NCBI GenBank assembly: GCA_012842085.1
Contig: DUTM01000007.1
Coordinates: forward strand, 1-64,000
Direction: 5' to 3'
From: Mycobacteriales bacterium
GTDB lineage: Bacteria; Actinomycetota; Actinomycetes; Mycobacteriales; Mycobacteriaceae
Length of the DNA: 64,000 bases
Positions 1 through 6,958 of this stretch are shown here, piece by piece. Below the pieces are notes generated by a model. The model made no database searches. It had not been told where the DNA came from and was given only the letters and a program-made list of their open reading frames with translations. Every line of letters begins with the position of its first letter. Within the stretch, counting starts at the first letter, position 1. A program made the translations under genes and the position numbers.

Positions 1-1
1 C

Positions 2-328
2 TACACCGCTAAGTCTGCTCACCACGGCAGCCGGTTCACCACTGAAGAGGCCTACTACGGCCGCAAGATGATGCAGGCCAACATTGTGGATCGCCAGCTC
101 AACCCCCGCTACGACTTCATCGACGTGCCCCTCATGCAAGTTATCGATCTGCGCTGGGATCCCATGCCCGCCTCCTTCGTTAACGCGGCGATGGAAAACT
201 ACACCCACCGTGTTATCTATCGGCAAATGCGTGCCGCGCGCACCAACATCACCACCTACCCGGTGACCCTCGCGGAGTGGACCAACCATGCTGTCCAGGC
301 AGTCGAGCGCGAAAACCCCACAGTGTAG
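2..328 (+). CDS. Secreted alpha/beta-hydrolase-like protein, type A, 3' fragment
   Basis: The reading frame is open from the first bases of the window to a TAG stop; the 5' part lies outside, so 108 C-terminal residues are visible. They align closely with the C-terminus of the gene at 1742-2764: both share the blocks PRYDF.DVPL.QVI, YTHR/YTNR.IYR and TTYP.TLA.WT..AVQA. It is therefore another copy of the type A paralogue. The segment covers the region after the nucleophile, including the late strand where an acid residue would sit (L-R-W-D-P). As in the other type A copy, no histidine is found in a typical catalytic setting near the end. The next gene starts 34 bases downstream. Whether it has a signal peptide or a serine nucleophile cannot be judged from this window. 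Confidence 0.85.
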   Translation, partial: YTAKSAHHGSRFTTEEAYYGRKMMQANIVDRQLNPRYDFIDVPLMQVIDLRWDPMPASFVNAAMENYTHRVIYRQMRAARTNITTYPVTLAEWTNHAVQAVERENPTV

Positions 329-362
329 CTCTTTTCAACCAACTGACCTTCAAGGAAAAACA

Positions 363-1424
363 ATGTCACTCAAACGACGCATAGTCACCGTTGCGGGAGC
401 ACTGGCCACAAGCATTGCCCTTGTTATGGCTCCCACCAACGCCTTCGCCGAGCCAGTAGAAGGCAGCGTTGACACCATCGAAACCGAGACCTCCCCTGAG
501 CTCTCGACCATCCAAAAACTGTATCCCGACCCGGTACACAAGTTCGTCCCCACCAAGGACGGCATGAAGGTGTCGGTCTTTGAATACGGTCCCTCCCCTG
601 CTAAGGCCGAAACCATCATCATGACCGGTGGCTGGCCTTGGACCTCCAGCGGTATGGATGCTTTCGCCCGTGTGCTGGCTACCAAGTACCACGTCGTTCG
701 CTACGACCAGCGCGGCTCCGGTGAATCCTCTCACCCCAAAGAGGAAAACATGTACACCTTCCAGGCATTGGCGAACGAAATGTTGGCCGTCATTCGCCAC
801 ACCACCCTGCCTGGACAGAAAGTGCACGTATTCGGTGAAGCCTGGTGCCCCTTCATTGCCAGCCAGCTGAACTTCATGTACCCCGGCATCATCGCCACCA
901 TTACCAGCCTGGGCGCACCCTCCCTTGACCTTGCAGTGGTTCGCCACCGTCAAGCTTTGGAGAGCAAAGATCCCTACACGCGGTTTCAAGCCAAAAAACA
1001 GGCTGCCGTCCTCGAGTACGCGTTCATTTTGGAACGCAGCCCCGAGAAGTTCATCAAATACGCGGTGGACACCAACATTTTGGCTGGGATCACGGACACT
1101 GGCGTGAAACTTTTGGGTGGAGACTTCCCCGGCCGCACCAACAACTACGACATCGTCCACGGTATGCAAAAGTACCGTGTTGCGTGGATGCAGTCCTGGA
1201 ACAATCCCCAGTACGACTACTTGGATGTCCCGGTAGTGCACGTGCTCCACATGGAGTACGACCTCATCGAGACGGATTACCTACTCGACAATTTGGAAGC
1301 CAGTACCCCGCACTACATTCGCCACGATATTAAATCGGACCACCTCACCTGGGTGACTTCCATTACTAGCGTGATCGAATACATCGAAGAAACCATCGAG
1401 ACCTACCACGAGATTTACGACTAG
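363..1424 (+). CDS. Secreted alpha/beta-hydrolase-fold protein, type B (nucleophile lost)
   Basis: 353 residues. I chose ATG 363 over an upstream in-frame start at 288 because it follows an AAGGA ribosome binding site and begins a clear signal peptide (basic SLKRR, hydrophobic core, cleavage after A-F-A near residue 29). The fold is shown by T-G-G-W-P-W (oxyanion region), R-Y-D-Q-R-G-S-G-E-S, and the nucleophile elbow V-H-V-F-G-E-A-W-C. At the elbow the GxSxG serine is Ala160 and the last glycine is Cys162. A C-terminal D-H-L-T-W block could supply a histidine. By family knowledge such folds are lipases, esterases or peptidases; without the serine this copy is probably not a classical hydrolase. 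It is about as close to the gene at 2813 as the type A copies are to each other, which points to duplication of a two-gene unit. A strong terminator follows. Substrate or partner unknown. Confidence 0.9.
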   Translation: MSLKRRIVTVAGALATSIALVMAPTNAFAEPVEGSVDTIETETSPELSTIQKLYPDPVHKFVPTKDGMKVSVFEYGPSPAKAETIIMTGGWPWTSSGMDAFARVLATKYHVVRYDQRGSGESSHPKEENMYTFQALANEMLAVIRHTTLPGQKVHVFGEAWCPFIASQLNFMYPGIIATITSLGAPSLDLAVVRHRQALESKDPYTRFQAKKQAAVLEYAFILERSPEKFIKYAVDTNILAGITDTGVKLLGGDFPGRTNNYDIVHGMQKYRVAWMQSWNNPQYDYLDVPVVHVLHMEYDLIETDYLLDNLEASTPHYIRHDIKSDHLTWVTSITSVIEYIEETIETYHEIYD

Positions 1425-1466
1425 TAGCATCTATCTATACAGTTGTAAATAAAAATTAAAATAAGG

Positions 1467-1506
1467 CCGGAGAGCAGTATTTTTCTACAATGCTCTCCGG
1501 TTTTAT
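1467..1506 (+). terminator. Rho-independent terminator
   Basis: A perfect 10-bp stem (CCGGAGAGCA at 1467-1476 with TGCTCTCCGG at 1491-1500) and a 14-nt loop, followed by a T tract. It ends the transcript of the gene at 363-1424 and separates the first A-B unit from the second. Confidence 0.9.
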
Positions 1507-1650
1507 TATTTCACAAAACCTTCATTTATTCACTTAAAGGCAGACCCCCTGGAGGCACTCACGTGCGCTTGTTACCTGTAGCTTCCTGCAGTTAGACAAA
1601 AATATTCTCAAATTTAAACAGAATTAAAAAATCCGCTGATAGAGTTCACT

Positions 1651-1710
1651 CGAGGCACGTTTCAATACGGCGCTAGTTGTCTAGTGCCACAAACACGAGG
1701 TAGTGCCTCG
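1651..1710 (+). promoter_or_regulatory. Nested hairpin leader upstream of type A gene
   Basis: Outer arms CGAGGCAC (1651-1658) and GTGCCTCG (1703-1710) are perfectly complementary. Inside them GGCGCTAG (1669-1676), loop TTGT, CTAGTGCC (1681-1688) pairs with a single G-T wobble. The structure ends 31 bases before the ATG at 1742 and has no T tract, so it is not a simple terminator. It could be an RNA leader or a protein-binding site. I do not recognise it as a known riboswitch class. Confidence 0.45.
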
Positions 1711-1741
1711 GGTACCCAATCATTCTTCAGGACTTATCTAT

Positions 1742-2764
1742 ATGAAAACGAATGCAACTAGTAAACCACGCCGGTTCGCTAGAGCTATAGTCTCCGGCCT
1801 CCTGTCACTAGCCCTGCTAACCGGATTGGCAGCAGCACCCCAAGCAGAAGCCAAACCCCTCACCCCGCGCGCCCGCAACACAGGTGTCGTCACCGCCCCC
1901 GACGGATACAAAGTCCGCTACTGGGAATACGGCAAGAACGTTCGCAAAGCGCCCACCATTTTCTTCACCGGTACATGGCCATGGCATTCCGGCGTGTTTG
2001 AACCCATCGTCCGCTTCCTCGGCAACAAGTACCACCTGGTGCGCTACGATGCCCGCGGCTTCGGCGAAAGCGACCACCCCTACATGTTCACCGAATACGG
2101 CCTCGACAAACTGGCCGCAGAATTCGGCGCAGTAGTGAATCGCGTACTCCCCAAGAAGAAGAAATTCCATGTCTTCGGTATGGAATGGGGAGCCTTCACC
2201 TTCTCCGAATACAACTTCCTCCACCCGGGTCGCATCGTCAGCTTCACCTCCATCGGATTCCCCTCCATTGACATTGCGGAAATCCAGTACCGCGACGCAT
2301 TGAAGAGCGGCACCTTGGAGGAAAAGGTCGATGGCACTGCCTTCAAAGTTCAAGCACTGGGCAGCACCATGGTCGCCAACGACCTGCTAATTGCAGACCT
2401 AGTCCTGGCCGGCATTATTCCGATTGCCAACGTAGGCAGCAGCCAAAGTATGGGTGACTTCCAAGCCGACATTGCTATGGAGGACGCCATCCTGGGACGC
2501 CGCACCATGATGGCCAATATGCTGCAGCGCCAGATCACCCCGCGCTACGACTTCCTGGATGTGCCACTACTGCAGGTTATTGAGCTGGAAAGTGACCCCT
2601 ACCCCACCGAATTCGCTTTGCAGGGAATGCACAAGTACACGAACCGTCTCATCTACCGCAAGCTGGACGCCATTCGCACCCTCCTCACCACCTACCCCAT
2701 GACGCTGGCCAACTGGACTCACGTCGCGGTGCAGGCAGGCGAACGCATCAAGAAAACCGTCTAA
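1742..2764 (+). CDS. Secreted alpha/beta-hydrolase-fold protein, type A (nucleophile lost)
   Basis: 340 residues, starting at ATG 1742 where the signal peptide begins (KPRRFARAIVSG, hydrophobic stretch, cleavage near A-E-A|K); an in-frame ATG at 1703 would put a hydrophilic stretch in front and lies within a hairpin. Core motifs are F-T-G-T-W-P-W, R-Y-D-A-R-G-F-G-E-S and F-H-V-F-G-M-E-W-G. At the elbow the nucleophile position is Glu148 instead of Ser. The D-H-L-T-W histidine block of type B is absent and replaced by L-A-N-W-T-H. The acid position may be the Asp in L-E-S-D-P. The gene is followed after 48 bases by the type B gene at 2813, so this A-B pair is probably one transcript. The function is unknown; a secreted binding or structural role is as likely as catalysis. 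Confidence 0.9.
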   Translation: MKTNATSKPRRFARAIVSGLLSLALLTGLAAAPQAEAKPLTPRARNTGVVTAPDGYKVRYWEYGKNVRKAPTIFFTGTWPWHSGVFEPIVRFLGNKYHLVRYDARGFGESDHPYMFTEYGLDKLAAEFGAVVNRVLPKKKKFHVFGMEWGAFTFSEYNFLHPGRIVSFTSIGFPSIDIAEIQYRDALKSGTLEEKVDGTAFKVQALGSTMVANDLLIADLVLAGIIPIANVGSSQSMGDFQADIAMEDAILGRRTMMANMLQRQITPRYDFLDVPLLQVIELESDPYPTEFALQGMHKYTNRLIYRKLDAIRTLLTTYPMTLANWTHVAVQAGERIKKTV

Positions 2765-2812
2765 CGCGTTCTGCGCTCCACCCCCATCTACGACCCAACA
2801 CCAAGGACAACT

Positions 2813-3913
2813 ATGCGAAACAGCAAGATTTTACGCAAAGGCGTGGCCCTTGCGGCGAGCGTCGCCATGGGCCTCAGCATCTTCAGCGCTACCCCCGCCT
2901 GGGCGGCGGAGGATGAACTGCCGGCCCCGGAACGAATCGAGACGGTACCCACCCCGACTCAACCAGAAATCGACAACATTGAGCACCTCTATCCGGGTGC
3001 CCGCAAAAAGTACAACTTTTACACCCGCGACAAAGTGCGCATCAAGGTGTGGGAGTACGGCAAGTCCCCCAAGAAGGCCGAAACTATCGTAATGACCGGC
3101 GGCTATCCATGGGCCTCCAATGGTCTGGACGTGTTCGCCCGCATCCTAGCCACCCAGTACCATGTGGTCCGCTACGACCACCGTGCCTCTGGCGAATCCT
3201 CCCACCCGAAGGACGCCAACATGTACAAGCTGGAGCGCCTGGCGGACGAAATGTATGACGTCATCCGCCACACCGCCGGCAAGAAACCCGTCCACGTTTT
3301 CGGTGAAGCGTGGGGTGCTTTCATTGCCAGCCAAGTGTCGCACCAGTACCGGGGCAGTATCCGCAGCCTCACCAGTCTGGGTGCCCCCAGCATCGACCTG
3401 GCCGGAAACATTTATGCCCGTGACCAGGAATCCGGCAACCTGAAGGACCGGATGGAGGCCGCCAAACAAATGTCTGGCCTCTGGTACATCTGGCTGATGC
3501 GCGGTAGCAGCAAAGACAACCCGAGTGCTGCCCAGCAGTTCCTGAAGAAGACCCTGCTGGAAAGTGGCCTGGTGGCCGACATTATGAACGGCCCCCTGAG
3601 CTACATGTCTGGCGACTTCAACACGACAACCAACTGGATGGACATGCGCTACGGTATCTACCTGTACCGTGAGGCGTTCATTGACCACTGGGAGAATCCC
3701 GCCTACGACTATCTCCACATTCCGGTTGTTCACTTCATCCACATGGAGAATGACTTCATCGAGACGGACTACCTGGTGAAGGGACTGAAGGAGCGGACTC
3801 CGCACTACATCCGCCACGACATCACGTCCGACCACCTCACCTGGGTGACCTACGTGAACACTCTCCTGGAGTACATTAACCAGTCCATCAACACTTGGAA
3901 GCGCCTCTACTAG
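2813..3913 (+). CDS. Secreted alpha/beta-hydrolase-fold protein, type B (nucleophile lost)
   Basis: 366 residues with a signal peptide (KILRKG, hydrophobic core, cleavage after A-W-A near residue 32) and an AAGGA ribosome binding site. It shows T-G-G-Y-P-W, R-Y-D-H-R-A-S-G-E-S and the elbow V-H-V-F-G-E-A-W-G, where Ala166 occupies the serine position but both glycines are kept. The late acid (H-M-E-N-D) and the C-terminal histidine block (S-D-H-L-T-W) are in place. Only the nucleophile of a plausible triad is thus missing, which argues for recent or selected loss of catalysis. It is the partner of the type A gene 48 bases upstream and ends in a strong terminator. The mature protein should be exported through Sec. 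Confidence 0.9.
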   Translation: MRNSKILRKGVALAASVAMGLSIFSATPAWAAEDELPAPERIETVPTPTQPEIDNIEHLYPGARKKYNFYTRDKVRIKVWEYGKSPKKAETIVMTGGYPWASNGLDVFARILATQYHVVRYDHRASGESSHPKDANMYKLERLADEMYDVIRHTAGKKPVHVFGEAWGAFIASQVSHQYRGSIRSLTSLGAPSIDLAGNIYARDQESGNLKDRMEAAKQMSGLWYIWLMRGSSKDNPSAAQQFLKKTLLESGLVADIMNGPLSYMSGDFNTTTNWMDMRYGIYLYREAFIDHWENPAYDYLHIPVVHFIHMENDFIETDYLVKGLKERTPHYIRHDITSDHLTWVTYVNTLLEYINQSINTWKRLY

Positions 3914-3934
3914 CAGCTGCTACTGGTTTTGATT

Positions 3935-3972
3935 GTCGTCCCGCCACATTCCCGTGGTGGGACGACTTTTTT
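3935..3972 (+). terminator. Rho-independent terminator
   Basis: A 13-bp stem (3935-3947 with 3954-3966, one G-T wobble), a short loop, and six T. It closes the alpha/beta-hydrolase array. Confidence 0.9.
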
Positions 3973-3998
3973 GGGCACTTGTGTGGAATGATGATGCC

Positions 3999-4514
3999 AT
4001 GACTATTACAGCAGCAGCAGATGGTTCTTCTCTCGGTAACCCGGGCCCGGCTGGTTGGGCTTGGTTTGTGAATGACGAGTGTTGGCACGCGGGGGGCTGG
4101 CCGCAGGGCACCAATAATATGGGCGAGTTGATGGCGGTGTTGGATTTGCTGCGCTCGACCGAGCACGTTGCTGACGAAAAGCTGCATGTGTTGTGCGACT
4201 CGCAGTATGTGATTAACTCAATCACCCAGTGGATGCCGGGGTGGAAGCGCCGCGGATGGAAGAAAGCTAACGGGAAGCCGGTTCTGAATGCAGATTTGAT
4301 GCGGGAGCTGGACGTGGCCATGGAGGGTCGCGATGTGGAGTTCACTTGGGTGAAGGGCCACGCTGGCCATGAGCTCAATGAGGCGGCCGATAATGCTGCC
4401 CGCGCTGTGGCGACCGCTTTCCAGCAGGGTGAGCCTATTCCGGAGGGGCCGGGTTTCCCGGGTGCCGGTAATTCGCACGCTCCTCGCACCCCCACCCAAG
4501 AGTCGCTGTTTTAG
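3999..4514 (+). CDS. rnhA: Ribonuclease HI
   Basis: 171 residues. RNase HI hydrolyses the RNA strand of RNA-DNA hybrids, removing primers and R-loops in the cytoplasm. The fold is recognisable from D-G-S-S-L-G-N-P-G (catalytic Asp8), N-N-M-G-E-L-M-A (Glu43), C-D-S-Q-Y (Asp67), the W-K-R-R-G-W-K-K basic handle region and V-K-G-H-A-G-H near the end. I chose ATG 3999 because an earlier in-frame start at 3933 lies inside the terminator of the previous gene. It is a single-domain protein, not one of the actinobacterial fusions with a phosphatase. It stands alone, with its own terminator convergent to the nitroreductase gene. Confidence 0.95.
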   Translation: MTITAAADGSSLGNPGPAGWAWFVNDECWHAGGWPQGTNNMGELMAVLDLLRSTEHVADEKLHVLCDSQYVINSITQWMPGWKRRGWKKANGKPVLNADLMRELDVAMEGRDVEFTWVKGHAGHELNEAADNAARAVATAFQQGEPIPEGPGFPGAGNSHAPRTPTQESLF

Positions 4515-4550
4515 CGAGGGTGCTGCCGGCTCGCCCGGCGCCTAGAGTTG

Positions 4551-4598
4551 AACATCCTCCGTTCCTGCGGTGTGCAGAATGCGGAGGATGTTGTTTTA
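4551..4598 (+). terminator. Terminator after rnhA
   Basis: Perfect 11-bp arms (4551-4561 and 4582-4592) followed by GTTTTA. It lies between the convergent rnhA and nitroreductase genes. Confidence 0.75.
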
Positions 4599-4632
4599 TG
4601 CAGTTATTGGGGTTGGAGTTGGGGTTCAGGTT

Positions 4633-5364
4633 TTACTCGAAGACGCTGAAGACTTCTTCCATGGGTTGGCGTGTTTTTTCGCGGTGTTCGCAGTCGGAGT
4701 GTCCGAAGCACACCATGACGGAGAGGTGGAATTTCTCCGGGTCGTAGACGCCGTGTTTGATGAGGATCTCTTCAATGGGTTTGCGTTCGTAGCCTTCCAG
4801 CGGGGTGGAATCCACACCGAGGGCTGCAGACATGGTGAGCATGTTGGAGAGCGCAATATAAACCTGCTTATCAACCCACAGGTTTTTCTCCCGTTCGGTC
4901 CGGTAGTCCTGATCCTCGTTGATGAATTTGGTGTATTTTTTCATCCGCTTGTCGAGGTTCTCGGCCGGATAGTGCTGCACGTCTTCGTGGATGTGGGTGA
5001 GGTAGTCCGAGTAGGGCTTCATTTCTTTCTGGTCTCGCCCAAGTAGCAGCACCAGGTGGCTGGAGCCTTCTACTTTTCCTTGGCCTCCCCACAGGTGCGG
5101 CATGATTTCGTCAATAACATCCTGGTTTTTGAGGTGAACAAAGTGCCAGGGTTCGAAGCCCATACTGCTGGGACTCATGCGGCCAGCTTCGATGATGGCC
5201 TGGAAGTCCTCCTCAGAGCAGGGCATGTCGGGGTTGTATTTTTTGGCGGTGTAGCGGTTGTGGAGGAGCTGGACGACATCGTCCGCTTTCATGACCGGTG
5301 TTAGGTTCGGTACCCCCGGCTGGAGCACATTGTGTTCGGTGGGGTTGGAGGCACTCTTGGTCAC
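4633..5364 (-). CDS. Nitroreductase family FMN oxidoreductase
   Basis: 243 residues. It resembles NfsB-type NAD(P)H-dependent nitroreductases: an N-terminal LL..R-Y-T-A-K-K-Y FMN phosphate-binding helix, the S-P-S-S-M-G-F-E-P-W-H-F motif, L..MLTM.AALG-V-D-S-T-P-L-E-G, and a C-terminal hydrophobic strand (LSVMVCFG). The expected reaction is two-electron reduction of quinones or nitro compounds; the real substrate cannot be read from the sequence. The start is GTG at 5364, placed directly after the TAA of the upstream transporter gene with no gap and no clear ribosome binding site, so translation is probably coupled. Co-transcription with a formate/nitrite-transporter-family gene is notable but does not prove a nitrite-related role. 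Confidence 0.85.
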   Translation of the reverse strand: MTKSASNPTEHNVLQPGVPNLTPVMKADDVVQLLHNRYTAKKYNPDMPCSEEDFQAIIEAGRMSPSSMGFEPWHFVHLKNQDVIDEIMPHLWGGQGKVEGSSHLVLLLGRDQKEMKPYSDYLTHIHEDVQHYPAENLDKRMKKYTKFINEDQDYRTEREKNLWVDKQVYIALSNMLTMSAALGVDSTPLEGYERKPIEEILIKHGVYDPEKFHLSVMVCFGHSDCEHREKTRQPMEEVFSVFE

Positions 5365-6855
5365 TTAGTAATCACTGCTTTCATTGTCGTTTGGGGCGTC
5401 GCTTTTCCCCTTTGTCGCTTTACCTTTGAGTATAGGTGTTTCTTGCGAGTGCTGGCTGCGGGGCTGTTGCTCGGCGCCGTTGTTCCCGTTCCCACTCTTT
5501 TGGCTGACGCGCTCTTTTATTATGTTGATGAGTTTGGCGCCACGCTCTTTGCGGGTGTTTTTGCCAGATGCCATGCGCTGTTGGGCGTCGTGGAGGACGG
5601 CGTCGGCGGCGTTTCCTTTTCCGCTGCGGGCACCACTGTGCACTAGCTGGCTGTTGTTTGCTTGGCTCGAGCTGTTGCTGTTGCCGGCACCATTGGGCCG
5701 TTTGGTGGTTTTGCTGACGGATCCTTTTTTGGCACCAGTGGGGGTACTTTCAGCGGGACCAGAGAAGCGGGGTCCCCCAATGCGACGGAAGGCACTGCTG
5801 ATGCGACCCAGGAAGTCGCGGTGTTTTTCTTCGTCCTCTTCTTGCTCTTCGAGGGCTTCTTCGACTTCTTGTTCCAGTTCGCGACGCACATCTGCACCGG
5901 TTTTGAGGGCTCCGCGGGCGTCCCCAGCGAGTTCGTTGCCGGCGAGGAGGTCGCGGGCAACACGGAGGCGCTCAATTTTGACGCGGTCTTTGGCTTGGAG
6001 GGTGCGCGGGATGGCGACGCCGACGATGCCACCAATCATGTTGAGGGGGATGATCCACCACAGGAATTGGATGATGGCAAGCGGGTTGGAGTCGGGCGCA
6101 CCTGCGAACCATCCACCGAACATGAGGAGTGTATCGAGGACGGAGTGGAGCATACCGACACCGAAGAGGAGCACACCACCGAAGAGGGAGGCGACGATTT
6201 TGCCGACCACATCTTTGGTCCCGATCTGCATGCGGGTCATGAGGGTTATGGAGGTGCCGGCGAGTATTGCGAGCACGACGTTTTCGAGGTTGGGGCTAAG
6301 TTCGGCGAAGTGTTGCCCGAATCCGGCGATTGTCGCATTGAGGTGGGGGTAGGCGGTGACGGTCATCCACATGACGAGGAATCCGCCTACCAGGTTTCCG
6401 AGGAAGGTGTAGAACCAGAATCGGATGAGCTGGATGAGTTTGGCGCGCCGCGCAATGTAGGCGGTGGTGGGGATGAGGAAGCCTTCGGTGAACAGCTCCG
6501 AGTGGGCTAGTAGGAGGATGATGAAGCCGAAGGAGAAGGCGACACCTCCGAGGAGTTGGCTACCACTGGCTTGGGTGACTGCAACACCGGCGAGAATACC
6601 GAGGCCAATTTCGACTCCGCCCATGAACCCGGTGATGAATTGTTGGGGTCGGGGCCGGGCGAGGCGTTGGCGCCCTTCGTTGATTTGGCTGGTGAAGGCG
6701 TCGTCTAGGGCGTCTTCGTGGTGGAAGGTTTCCTCGTCTTTGAGCTTTTCCATGCTCTTTTCGAGGGTTTTTTCACGCTTTTTGTCGACATCGTTTTCAA
6801 GTTTGGTGATGTCTTCAGCTAGTTTGCTGCTGCGCTGTCCGTCTTTTTTTGCCAT
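5365..6855 (-). CDS. Formate/nitrite transporter family protein with long tails
   Basis: 496 residues, starting at ATG 6855 after a GGAAGAG site. Residues 1-60 are charged and coiled-coil-like. Residues about 75-300 hold six hydrophobic segments of the FNT family, with the family-like block L-L-A-H-S-E-L-F-T-E-G-F; this resembles the YfdC branch rather than FocA/NirC. Residues 300-496 form a hydrophilic tail with an acidic stretch (EQEVEEALEEQEEDEE) followed by Ser/Asn/Lys-rich low-complexity sequence. FNT proteins are pentameric channels for small monovalent anions in the cytoplasmic membrane. The tail is longer than in family members I know and is probably cytoplasmic. It is the first gene of a two-gene unit with the nitroreductase. 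The transported anion is not known. Confidence 0.85.
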   Translation of the reverse strand: MAKKDGQRSSKLAEDITKLENDVDKKREKTLEKSMEKLKDEETFHHEDALDDAFTSQINEGRQRLARPRPQQFITGFMGGVEIGLGILAGVAVTQASGSQLLGGVAFSFGFIILLLAHSELFTEGFLIPTTAYIARRAKLIQLIRFWFYTFLGNLVGGFLVMWMTVTAYPHLNATIAGFGQHFAELSPNLENVVLAILAGTSITLMTRMQIGTKDVVGKIVASLFGGVLLFGVGMLHSVLDTLLMFGGWFAGAPDSNPLAIIQFLWWIIPLNMIGGIVGVAIPRTLQAKDRVKIERLRVARDLLAGNELAGDARGALKTGADVRRELEQEVEEALEEQEEDEEKHRDFLGRISSAFRRIGGPRFSGPAESTPTGAKKGSVSKTTKRPNGAGNSNSSSQANNSQLVHSGARSGKGNAADAVLHDAQQRMASGKNTRKERGAKLINIIKERVSQKSGNGNNGAEQQPRSQHSQETPILKGKATKGKSDAPNDNESSDY

Positions 6856-6958
6856 GGTGGGCTCTTCCGTCGGGCGGCCAGGGATATACCCAAATTACCG
6901 GCTGTTTCGGTTTTTCGCACTATTTAGACTAGCGCGTACATTTTTGTTCAGGGGAGTT

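Larger units (their letters stand above)
1425..1741. other. Intergenic region with structured leader
   Basis: 317 bases between the type B gene and the second type A gene. It contains the terminator at 1467-1506, then AT-rich DNA, then the nested inverted repeats at 1651-1710 listed separately. No convincing gene is seen. Confidence 0.6.

Noticed and set aside
366-1250. 294-codon minus-strand frame opposite the first type B hydrolase-like gene
   Set aside because: Mirror frame of a coding region whose plus-strand product has a signal peptide and aligns with a paralogue.
5662-6510. 282-codon plus-strand frame opposite the FNT gene
   Set aside because: Highly acidic, Gly-rich shadow; the minus strand encodes clear membrane segments.
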